Positions 1-6,359 of a stretch of 12,416 nt of DNA are shown piece by piece. Both the position numbers and the translations under genes were made by a program. The stretch is from JBKEDH01 sp047975295 (lineage in GTDB: Bacteria; Bacteroidota; Bacteroidia; Flavobacteriales; Flavobacteriaceae). The first letter of the stretch is position 1; each line of letters begins with the position of its first letter. The stretch is from assembly GCA_047975295.1 (NCBI GenBank), contig JBKEDH010000091.1:1-12416 (forward strand). The letters are read 5' to 3'. Below the pieces are notes generated by a model that was not told where the DNA came from, ran no database searches, and was given only the letters and a program-made list of their open reading frames with translations.

Positions 1-4
1 GGTA

Positions 5-30
5 AAACCAATAAAAAATAATATTGGTTT
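5..30. terminator. Possible terminator hairpin downstream of the GNAT-like gene
   Basis: AAACCAATA (5-13) and TATTGGTTT (22-30) form a perfect 9-bp stem with an 8-nt A-rich loop. It starts 4 nt beyond the stop codon of the minus-strand GNAT-like gene. On the plus strand it is followed by ATTTTT, and on the minus strand only by a short T stretch, so it could end transcription in either direction. The stem is AT-rich, so the call is moderate. Confidence 0.5.
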
Positions 31-34
31 ATTT

Positions 35-331
35 TTAAATTCTAACCCCAACAGGAAGCATACGCTTGTATTTTCTATTGCCTCTAACAAATTTGGCAAT
101 TTCAGGGCTAGTGGGTACAACACTTAAATTGCAGTTCTCGATTTTGCTAAATACTGCGGTTAAAAATGCTTTCCTAAAGCTATCGTTATTGATGCTTTCT
201 GGAATAACAAGTTTTGTTAAAAAGATTTTCCGCTCTTGAAGCGAGTACTCGATCTTTGCTAAATGTCCATCTACCTTAATTTCAAACTGGCGTAGAAAAT
301 CATTGTCAACTAAATCTTCTGCATTAATCAT
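35..331 (-). CDS. Small GNAT-like N-acetyltransferase family protein (YjdJ type)
   Basis: A 98-residue protein beginning MINAEDLVDN. It resembles the short YjdJ-type branch of the GNAT fold: an N-terminal strand pair (FEIKVDGHLAKIEY), a hydrophobic strand with FLTKLVIPES, a helix, and a C-terminal VVPTSPEIAKFVR segment where relatives carry the P-x-C/S-P motif before a helix. The acetyl-CoA pyrophosphate loop (R/Q-x-x-G-x-G/A) is not recognisable in ESINNDSFRKAF, so catalysis is uncertain. The frame stays open to a GTG at 392-394, but a TAnnTTTG promoter element (394-401) overlaps that GTG. I therefore prefer the internal ATG at 329-331. The gene is divergent from the hydrolase and stands alone here. 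Substrate unknown. Confidence 0.75.
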   Translation of the reverse strand: MINAEDLVDNDFLRQFEIKVDGHLAKIEYSLQERKIFLTKLVIPESINNDSFRKAFLTAVFSKIENCNLSVVPTSPEIAKFVRGNRKYKRMLPVGVRI

Positions 332-393
332 AGTGGTTGTTTTTATGAAGCCTTTAAAATGAGAGAATTTGTTTTTTGTGTAAATTTGAGCCA

Positions 394-401
394 CAAAGAT
401 A
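394..401 (-). promoter_or_regulatory. Bacteroidota -7 promoter element for the GNAT-like gene
   Basis: The minus strand reads TATCTTTG, a perfect match to the -7 consensus TAnnTTTG read by the primary sigma factor of this phylum. No clear TTG -33 element lies at the right distance. Transcription would start about 4-6 nt downstream, after the GTG at 392-394, which decides the start codon in favour of the ATG at 331. Confidence 0.55.
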
Positions 402-477
402 CAAAAAATAAATGTTTTTAATGCTTAATAATATGTAAGTGATTATAAAATAAAGCGTTATAGTTTAATAAGAGAAG

Positions 478-1143
478 GTGGACGAAGATAAAACCCATGT
501 ATATTTAATGCCGGGCATGGCAGCCGGCCCCAATATTTTCGAGTATATTAAGCTGCCCGAAAATAAATGTATTTTACATTATATGGAATGGATTATGCCC
601 GAGCGAAACGAAAGCTTACCGCAATATGTACTAAGGATTTCGGCATTTATAACACATAAAAATCCGGTATTGATAGGTGTGTCGTTTGGAGGAATTTTAG
701 TACAAGAAATAAGTAAGCTCATTAAAGTAAAAAAGCTTATCATTATATCAAGTATAAAACATAAAGATGAACTGCCAAGACGGATGAAATGGGCAAAAAT
801 AACAGGTACATATACTTTGTTACCAACAAAACTGGCAGGACATGTCGATTTTTTATCTAAATTTCTTTATGGTAAAAATGTAAACAAACGTTTAGAACTT
901 TATAAAAAATACCTATCGGTAAACGATAACCATTATTTAAAATGGGTTATTAAACAAACGCTGTGTTGGGAGCAAACAGAATGGCCGGTTAACATAATAC
1001 ATATACACGGCGATAGAGATACGGTCTTTCCTATAAAAAATATAAAAAATACTATAACGGTAAAAGGAGGTACCCACGCCATGATTATATATAAATACAA
1101 GTGGTTTAACGAAAATTTACCACATTTAATTTTAGAAAACTAA
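478..1143 (+). CDS. Alpha/beta hydrolase family protein
   Basis: A 221-residue cytoplasmic alpha/beta hydrolase; no signal peptide is visible. The first strand and oxyanion loop are HVYLMPGMA (7-15). The nucleophile elbow is G-V-S-F-G with Ser69, the acid is probably Asp181 in GDRDTVFP (178-185), and the base is His200 in GGTHAM. The complete Ser-Asp-His triad suggests an active esterase/lipase-like enzyme, but nothing indicates the substrate. The start is GTG (478-480): an in-frame stop (469-471) lies just upstream, and the next Met would remove the first core strand, so GTG is the only sensible start. AGAAGG sits too close to the GTG to act as a normal ribosome site. The transglycosylase gene follows after 34 nt in the same direction, so co-transcription is likely. 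Confidence 0.87.
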   Translation: MDEDKTHVYLMPGMAAGPNIFEYIKLPENKCILHYMEWIMPERNESLPQYVLRISAFITHKNPVLIGVSFGGILVQEISKLIKVKKLIIISSIKHKDELPRRMKWAKITGTYTLLPTKLAGHVDFLSKFLYGKNVNKRLELYKKYLSVNDNHYLKWVIKQTLCWEQTEWPVNIIHIHGDRDTVFPIKNIKNTITVKGGTHAMIIYKYKWFNENLPHLILEN

Positions 1144-1177
1144 CAAAAATAATTACTTTTAAAAATAAAAAATAAAA

Positions 1178-2098
1178 ATGGAAATTGTTAAAAGGATTTT
1201 GGCTTTTGTAGGGTTGTTAAGTGTTTGTGTGCTTTTTGTTTATGCATTTCAGGATGCACCGACCGATGAGAATTTTGAAAAAAAAATAATAAACGATTAT
1301 AATATTTATGCCCTTCAAGTGCCAAAAGATTTAAACTTTTCGGGAGAGGGAATGCCCTTGTCCAATCCGGATATTTTAGAACGGATGGATAGAGAACTGC
1401 TTGTAAATACGTATTGGCAATCAAATGGATTGTTAATGTTTAAGCGAGCCAATAAATATTTTCCAATAATAGAACCTATTTTAAAGAAAAATGGTGTACC
1501 GGACGATTTTAAATATCTGGCAGTTATTGAAAGCGGATTGACCAATGCGGTGTCTCCGGCCGGAGCCCGTGGTATTTGGCAAATAATGCCAGCAACAGCC
1601 AGAGAAAACGGTTTGGAAGTAAACAGTAACGTCGATGAGCGTTATCATTTGGAAAAAGCTACCGAAGTTGCTTGTAAATATCTATTGAGATCAAAAAAAC
1701 AATTTGGCTCATGGACTTTGGCAGCAGCAGCATATAATGCGGGAAATGCCGGTGTTTCAAAACGATTAAAGGAACAAAACGTAAGCAATTATTACGATTT
1801 ACTTTTGGGTGAAGAAACCGGACGTTATATTTTTAGAATTGTGGCCTTAAAGGAAATATTAGGAAATCCTTCAAAATATGGGTTTAACTTTAGGGAGAAA
1901 GATCTGTATCAATACGTACCGACTTATAAGGTTGAAGTCGATACCGCAGTGGCCAATTTTACACAATTTGCCGAAAAATTTGGGATTAACTACAAAATAC
2001 TTAAAATACACAACCCTTGGCTAAGGGAGCCTAAGCTTAACAACAAATCGAGAAAACTTTACCATATAGAAATCCCAAGAGAAGGATATTACCAATAG
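1178..2098 (+). CDS. Membrane-anchored lytic transglycosylase (MltD-like, SLT domain)
   Basis: A 306-residue murein-degrading enzyme that cleaves the MurNAc-GlcNAc bond to leave 1,6-anhydro ends. Residues 7-24 form an N-terminal hydrophobic signal or anchor segment. C17 is preceded by LLSV, which is not a proper lipobox, so this is probably not a lipoprotein. The SLT domain spans about 93-235. It carries the catalytic Glu118 in VIESGL, then SPAGARGIWQIMPATA (126-141) and the AAAYNAG motif (183-189), all typical of the MltD/Slt family. The C-terminal stretch (about 250-300: TYKVEVDT, FAEKFGINYKILKIHNPWL) looks like one degenerate LysM-like glycan-binding module, whereas E. coli MltD has several clear ones. 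It acts in the periplasm. The gene follows the hydrolase at 34 nt and ends 10 nt from the convergent TPR gene. Confidence 0.93.
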   Translation: MEIVKRILAFVGLLSVCVLFVYAFQDAPTDENFEKKIINDYNIYALQVPKDLNFSGEGMPLSNPDILERMDRELLVNTYWQSNGLLMFKRANKYFPIIEPILKKNGVPDDFKYLAVIESGLTNAVSPAGARGIWQIMPATARENGLEVNSNVDERYHLEKATEVACKYLLRSKKQFGSWTLAAAAYNAGNAGVSKRLKEQNVSNYYDLLLGEETGRYIFRIVALKEILGNPSKYGFNFREKDLYQYVPTYKVEVDTAVANFTQFAEKFGINYKILKIHNPWLREPKLNNKSRKLYHIEIPREGYYQ

Positions 2099-2108
2099 AA
2101 TTGCTATC

Positions 2109-2687
2109 TTATTTGCTCCTTCTTTTTTGGGCACGAACGGAACCACCGGCACCATAATGCTGATTGGGCATTTGGGTACGTTTCATATTATCTTTCATCA
2201 TCTTAATCTGGTCGGTAAGAATTCCCTGTTTGTCCAACTGTTGAGCTTCGGCCAAAAGACGCTGTGCTTCAAGTTTTCGGCGTTTTGAAAAAGCAATACC
2301 CGCCAAATTTAATTTTGCCATGGCCAAATCGTGTTTCATCGATAAACCCAAGCTTATGGCTTTTTTAAAGTACCGTTCGGCTTCGTTCATATTGGATTGA
2401 GAAACCATTAAGCCGTGTAAATAGTTGTAATAGCCCTGTTGCTTTTTTATTAAGGCAGCTTCGGGGTTTTTAATTTTGTCTAACCATTTTTTTGCACCTT
2501 CAAAGTCTTGTTTTCGCAATCTAAAAAACGCCAGTAAAATAAATTCATTTCTAAAATAAAGGAATACAAAAACCAAAGCCAGCAAAATAAGCATAATACC
2601 GTTGCCAATATAGTTTTCTGTAAATTGGTATATGGCAAAGGCCAATAATCCTGCAGCTATAATAAGTTTTATAATTTTATGGTACAT
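2109..2687 (-). CDS. Two-helix membrane protein with TPR-like repeats
   Basis: A 192-residue protein of unknown specific function. Two hydrophobic segments (about 5-22 and 28-45) make an N-terminal membrane hairpin. Three TPR-like helix pairs follow (about 51-77, 83-115 and 118-151); the second, with YNYLHGLM and AERYFKKAISLGL, is closest to the TPR consensus. The C-terminal tail is basic and probably disordered (ending RAQKRRSK). TPR arrays normally bind protein partners, so a scaffold role at the inner membrane facing the cytoplasm is a reasonable inference. Its stop codon is 10 nt from that of the convergent transglycosylase, leaving no room for a separate terminator. No Shine-Dalgarno sequence precedes the ATG (2685-2687). 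A weak TTTCTTTG -7-like sequence lies at 2749-2756. Confidence 0.85.
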   Translation of the reverse strand: MYHKIIKLIIAAGLLAFAIYQFTENYIGNGIMLILLALVFVFLYFRNEFILLAFFRLRKQDFEGAKKWLDKIKNPEAALIKKQQGYYNYLHGLMVSQSNMNEAERYFKKAISLGLSMKHDLAMAKLNLAGIAFSKRRKLEAQRLLAEAQQLDKQGILTDQIKMMKDNMKRTQMPNQHYGAGGSVRAQKRRSK

Positions 2688-2880
2688 AATTTACCCGATT
2701 TTAATGGTTTTTTTGTGCGTTATAGGGCACAACATTGAGTTTAGATTGCAAAGAAACTAAAATTTTATCAAAATAAAACGATATATCCATAACAAAAAGA
2801 GACCTATATGCCCAATTAACCAAGGCTTTAACGGTTAAAAGAAAAGAAAAGAATAATCAAAAATATTTTTTGGGATTAGA
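2688..2880. other. Gene-free divergent intergenic stretch
   Basis: An AT-rich gap between the divergent TPR gene and the rpmH promoter. I see no coding frame or RNA gene. The only symmetric element is TTTAAC-G-GTTAAA (2827-2839), a 13-nt palindrome that may be chance. Confidence 0.5.
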
Positions 2881-2911
2881 TTTGCTATAATAAAATCTCT
2901 TTGTATATTTG
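2881..2911 (+). promoter_or_regulatory. rpmH promoter (-33 TTTG, 19-nt spacer, -7 TATATTTG)
   Basis: TTTG (2881-2884), exactly 19 nt, then TATATTTG (2904-2911) match the Bacteroidota primary promoter TTG-N17-23-TAnnTTTG on both elements and spacing. The start of transcription is expected around 2915-2917, giving a leader of about 70 nt. That leader opens with a small hairpin, GGCTTT (2917-2922) with AAAGCC (2928-2933). Confidence 0.85.
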
Positions 2912-2984
2912 CCCTCGGCTTTTTTATAAAGCCAAAAGCAGAAATTTAAGTTTATACAATTCAGATTTTTAAAGATATAAGACA

Positions 2985-3146
2985 ATGAGTAAAAGAACAT
3001 TTCAGCCATCAAAAAGAAAGAGAAAAAACAAACATGGCTTTAGAGAAAGAATGGCTTCTGCAAATGGAAGAAAGGTACTTGCCCGTAGAAGAGCTAAGGG
3101 AAGAAAGAAATTGTCTGTATCTTCTGAACCAAGACATAAAAAATAA
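2985..3146 (+). CDS. rpmH: 50S ribosomal protein bL34
   Basis: A 53-residue gene. The protein starts MSKRTFQPSK, continues KRKNKHGFRERMA and ANGRKVLARRRAKGRKKLSVS, and ends EPRHKK. This is the unmistakable bL34 pattern: very basic, with the conserved TFQPS, HGFR.RM and GR.VLARRRAKGR.KL blocks. bL34 binds 23S rRNA in the large subunit. The length is normal for Bacteroidota, which carry a few extra C-terminal residues compared with the 46-residue E. coli protein. The ATG has no Shine-Dalgarno sequence. The gene is a single-gene unit, with its own strong promoter (2881-2911) and terminator (3168-3201). In most bacteria rpmH sits beside rnpA and dnaA; here its neighbours are carB and a TPR gene. 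Confidence 0.97.
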   Translation: MSKRTFQPSKRKRKNKHGFRERMASANGRKVLARRRAKGRKKLSVSSEPRHKK

Positions 3147-3167
3147 TGATTAACAATTGTTGATAAT

Positions 3168-3201
3168 AAAAAGGTGTTACTTAAGTGTAGCGCCTTTTTT
3201 T
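3168..3201 (+). terminator. rpmH intrinsic terminator
   Basis: The stem AAAAAGGTGTTAC (3168-3180) pairs with GTAGCGCCTTTTT (3187-3199) over 13 bp, counting two G-U pairs, around a 6-nt loop. A run of seven T (3195-3201) follows. It starts 21 nt after the rpmH stop and separates rpmH from carB. Confidence 0.9.
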
Positions 3202-3217
3202 ATATCTACCTATCAAT

Positions 3218-3225
3218 TATTTTTG
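3218..3225 (+). promoter_or_regulatory. Probable carB -7 promoter element
   Basis: TATTTTTG fits TAnnTTTG. The -33 position falls in the T-run of the rpmH terminator, so no TTG is evident there. Transcription from it would give a leader of about 30 nt before the carB ATG at 3261, consistent with carB being independent of rpmH. Confidence 0.5.
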
Positions 3226-3260
3226 TAACCGATTTAAAAACAAATACATAAACCATAAAA

Positions 3261-6113
3261 ATGCCTAAAAATTCAAAACTTAAATCTATACTTATTATTG
3301 GTTCGGGCCCAATAGTTATCGGGCAAGCCTGCGAATTTGATTATTCTGGGACACAAGCCTTGCGGTCGTTACGTGAAGATGGTATCGAGACCGTTTTAAT
3401 AAATTCAAATCCGGCCACAATCATGACCGATCCTTCTATGGCCGACCATGTGTATTTGTTGCCACTTACCACCAAATCTATTGTCAAGATTTTAAAAGAT
3501 CATCCACAAATAGATGCTGTACTACCAACTATGGGGGGGCAAACAGCCTTGAATTTATGTATTGAAGCCGACGAAAAAGGCATTTGGAAAGATTTTGGTG
3601 TTGAAATTATAGGTGTGGATATCGATGCCATTAATATTACCGAAGATCGCGAAAAATTTAGGGAACTTATGCTTAAAATAGGGGTTCCTATGGCACCTCA
3701 AGCTACGGCAACATCCTTTTTAAAAGGGAAAGAAATTGCCCAAGAGTTCGGGTTTCCATTAGTAATACGGGCATCATTCACCTTGGGAGGAGCAGGAGCT
3801 TCGTTTGTGTATAAGGAAGAGGATTTTGACGAATTGTTACGGCGCGGACTGGAAGTGTCGCCCATACACGAAGTCATGATCGATAAGGCTTTAATTGGTT
3901 GGAAAGAATATGAATTGGAGCTGCTTCGCGACGCCAATGATAATGTGGTTATTATATGTTCCATAGAAAACATGGATCCAATGGGTATCCATACAGGAGA
4001 TTCCATTACAGTGGCACCGGCAATGACACTTAGCGATAAAACCTACCAGAAAATGCGGGATATGGCCATACACATGATGCGTAGTATTGGCGATTTTGCA
4101 GGTGGTTGTAATGTGCAGTTTGCCGTATCGCCAGACGACCAAGAAGAAATAATTGCCATCGAGATTAACCCACGTGTATCACGATCGTCGGCATTGGCCA
4201 GTAAAGCTACCGGATATCCCATAGCAAAAATAGCGGCCAAATTGGCTATTGGTTATCATTTGGACGAATTGCAAAACCAAATAACAAAATCGACTTCGGC
4301 TTTGTTCGAGCCTACCTTAGATTATGTAATTGTCAAGATACCACGTTGGAATTTCGATAAGTTTGAAGGGTCAGACAGAACACTCGGACTTCAAATGAAA
4401 TCGGTAGGAGAAGTTATGGGTATTGGACGTTCGTTTCAAGAGGCCTTGCATAAAGCCACCCAATCGTTGGAAATTAAGCGAAATGGATTGGGAGCAGACG
4501 GTAAGGAAAATAAAAACTACGATCAGATTATTGAAAAATTAACCCATGCATCATGGGATCGGGTGTTTATTATTTACGATGCCATTGCAATGGGTATTCC
4601 GTTAAGCAGAATCCACGAAATTACCAAAATAGATATGTGGTTCTTAAAGCAATATGAAGAATTGTTCCTATTACAAAAGGAAATTTCAACTTATACCATC
4701 GACACCATCGAAAAGGATTTGTTGTTGGAGGCTAAACAAAAAGGCTATGGCGATCGCCAAATAGCACACATGTTAGGCTGTTTGGAGAGTCAAGTGTACA
4801 ATAAACGAGATGAAATGGATATTAACAGGGTGTATAAATTGGTAGATACCTGTGCGGCCGAATTTAAGGCACAGACACCTTATTATTATTCTACATTTGA
4901 GAGCGATATGCAAACCACTAACGGAAATCGTTATGCAGATAACGAAAGTGTGGTAACAGATAAAAAGAAAATTGTTGTTCTTGGTTCCGGACCTAATCGA
5001 ATCGGTCAAGGTATTGAGTTCGATTATTGCTGTGTGCATGGCGTTTTGGCTGCTGCCGAAGCCGGTTACGAAACTATTATGATAAACTGTAACCCGGAAA
5101 CCGTTTCGACCGATTTTGATACAGCCGATAAACTGTATTTCGAACCCATATTTTGGGAACATATTTACGACATTATCAAACACGAAAGGCCCGAAGGCGT
5201 TATTGTACAGTTAGGCGGACAGACCGCATTAAAGCTAGCCGAAAAATTATCGCGCTACGGTATAAAAATAATTGGAACCAGTTTCGAAGCCTTGGATTTG
5301 GCCGAAGATCGTGGTTCGTTTTCTACACTATTAAAGGAAAACAATATTCCTTATCCAAAATTCGATACCGCCGAGTCTGCCGATGAAGCCTTAAAGGTAG
5401 CCGACGAATTGGATTTTCCTATTTTGGTGAGACCATCGTACGTGCTTGGGGGACAAGGAATGAAAATAGTTATTAATAAACAGGAACTGGAAAAACATGT
5501 TGTCGATTTATTGCGCAGTATTCCTAATAATAAACTATTGTTGGATCATTATTTAGATGGAGCTATCGAAGCTGAAGCCGATGCCATTTGTGATGGTGAA
5601 GATGTCTATATTATAGGAATTATGGAACATATAGAACCTTGCGGTATCCATTCGGGTGATAGTAACGCTACTTTACCGCCGTTCAATCTTGGCGATTTGG
5701 TATTGGAACAGATAAAGGATCATACACGTAAAATTGCCTTGGCCCTTAATACGGTTGGACTAATCAATATCCAATTTGCGATTAAGGATGATGTGGTTTA
5801 TATTATCGAAGCGAATCCAAGAGCCTCGCGTACGGTACCATTTATCGCTAAGGCTTATGGCGAACCTTATGTTAATTATGCTACAAAAGTGATGTTGGGC
5901 GATAAAAAGGTTAAAGACTTTAACTTTAATCCAAAATTAGATGGATATGCCATAAAGCAACCAGTGTTTTCTTTTAATAAATTTCCTAATGTAAACAAAC
6001 GTTTGGGGCCGGAGATGAAAAGTACAGGTGAAAGTATTTTGTTTATCGATAGCCTAAAGGACGATGAATTTTACGATTTGTATTCCAGACGTAAGATGTA
6101 CTTAAGTAAATAA
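3261..6113 (+). CDS. carB: Carbamoyl-phosphate synthase large subunit, lacking the regulatory domain
   Basis: A 950-residue large subunit that makes carbamoyl phosphate from bicarbonate, two ATP and ammonia delivered by CarA, feeding pyrimidine and arginine synthesis. Two homologous halves are visible. The first carboxyphosphate half opens with IIGSGPIVIGQACEFDYSG (12-30) and has its ATP-grasp loop at 168-181 and NPRVSRSSALASKATG further on. An oligomerisation region spans about 400-550. The second carbamate-phosphorylating half starts near 569 with VVLGSGPNRIGQGIEFDY and has VRPSYVLGGQGM (723-734) and EANPRASRTVPF. The protein ends soon after GPEMKSTGES, so the MGS-like domain of about 130 residues that binds UMP and ornithine in the 1073-residue E. 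coli enzyme is missing. The frame is otherwise intact. carA is not in the window. Confidence 0.97.
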   Translation: MPKNSKLKSILIIGSGPIVIGQACEFDYSGTQALRSLREDGIETVLINSNPATIMTDPSMADHVYLLPLTTKSIVKILKDHPQIDAVLPTMGGQTALNLCIEADEKGIWKDFGVEIIGVDIDAINITEDREKFRELMLKIGVPMAPQATATSFLKGKEIAQEFGFPLVIRASFTLGGAGASFVYKEEDFDELLRRGLEVSPIHEVMIDKALIGWKEYELELLRDANDNVVIICSIENMDPMGIHTGDSITVAPAMTLSDKTYQKMRDMAIHMMRSIGDFAGGCNVQFAVSPDDQEEIIAIEINPRVSRSSALASKATGYPIAKIAAKLAIGYHLDELQNQITKSTSALFEPTLDYVIVKIPRWNFDKFEGSDRTLGLQMKSVGEVMGIGRSFQEALHKATQSLEIKRNGLGADGKENKNYDQIIEKLTHASWDRVFIIYDAIAMGIPLSRIHEITKIDMWFLKQYEELFLLQKEISTYTIDTIEKDLLLEAKQKGYGDRQIAHMLGCLESQVYNKRDEMDINRVYKLVDTCAAEFKAQTPYYYSTFESDMQTTNGNRYADNESVVTDKKKIVVLGSGPNRIGQGIEFDYCCVHGVLAAAEAGYETIMINCNPETVSTDFDTADKLYFEPIFWEHIYDIIKHERPEGVIVQLGGQTALKLAEKLSRYGIKIIGTSFEALDLAEDRGSFSTLLKENNIPYPKFDTAESADEALKVADELDFPILVRPSYVLGGQGMKIVINKQELEKHVVDLLRSIPNNKLLLDHYLDGAIEAEADAICDGEDVYIIGIMEHIEPCGIHSGDSNATLPPFNLGDLVLEQIKDHTRKIALALNTVGLINIQFAIKDDVVYIIEANPRASRTVPFIAKAYGEPYVNYATKVMLGDKKVKDFNFNPKLDGYAIKQPVFSFNKFPNVNKRLGPEMKSTGESILFIDSLKDDEFYDLYSRRKMYLSK

Positions 6114-6131
6114 AACTGCGATGGGGCTGTA

Positions 6132-6229
6132 TAGAATACTGTTATTCTAAGCGAAATGCGAAATGAAAGAACCTCTATTAATTTCTAAGCTTTAGAAGTT
6201 AATGGAGATTTTCACTATCGTTAAAAATA
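6132..6229. repeat. Degenerate long-hairpin intergenic repeat downstream of carB
   Basis: The core is CTCTATTAATTTCTAA (6173-6188), a 3-nt loop, and TTAGAAGTTAATGGAG (6192-6207): 16 bp counting two G-U pairs. Outside the core, the left arm from 6140 (TTATTCTAAGCGAAATGCG) is imperfectly complementary to the right arm to 6229 (GATTTTCACTATCGTTAA), so the whole region can fold back. A small hairpin TAGAATA/TATTCTA (6132-6149) overlaps the left edge. The outer arms resemble the widespread ATTCTGAGCGAA-type intergenic repeats I recall from Bacteroidota, in decayed form. The core stem is followed by ATTTT and could act as the carB terminator. Confidence 0.55.
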
Positions 6230-6286
6230 CCAAAACAATTATTTTTAAAATAGCCTTTTTTGTAAGAATATTTTCTCGTGAAGTGG

Positions 6287-6346
6287 TTTAAACTTTTTCA
6301 ATTGAATGAAGAATAGCAATTTTTTAGCCAATTGAAAAAGTTTAAA
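6287..6346. repeat. Perfect 18-bp inverted repeat (copy A of the palindromic family)
   Basis: TTTAAACTTTTTCAATTG (6287-6304) is the exact reverse complement of 6329-6346, around a 24-nt spacer. On the minus strand the inner part reads AATTGGCTAAAAAAT (6319-6333), a word also found at 8284-8298 and 11525-11539. The hairpin begins 13 nt beyond the rpe stop codon. It has no T-tract, so it is not a typical terminator, although it may protect the mRNA 3' end. Confidence 0.8.
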
Positions 6347-6359
6347 TGGGGATTGGATA

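Noticed and set aside
1214..1230. Lipoprotein signal in the transglycosylase (Cys17).
   Set aside because: The residues before it (L-L-S-V) do not fit the lipobox, which needs Gly, Ala or Ser at -1.
2827..2839. TTTAAC-G-GTTAAA palindrome upstream of rpmH as an operator.
   Set aside because: It is short, AT-rich, single-copy in the window and not near a promoter element; chance is the simpler explanation.
3533..3539. A run of seven G in carB as a possible frameshift or slippage site.
   Set aside because: The frame is intact across it and encodes the conserved TMGGQTALN motif, so no frameshift is needed.
4773..5183. A 136-codon minus-strand frame inside carB.
   Set aside because: It is fully antisense to conserved carB sequence, and its product matches no family. 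The other long frames inside carB and pnp were rejected for the same reason.
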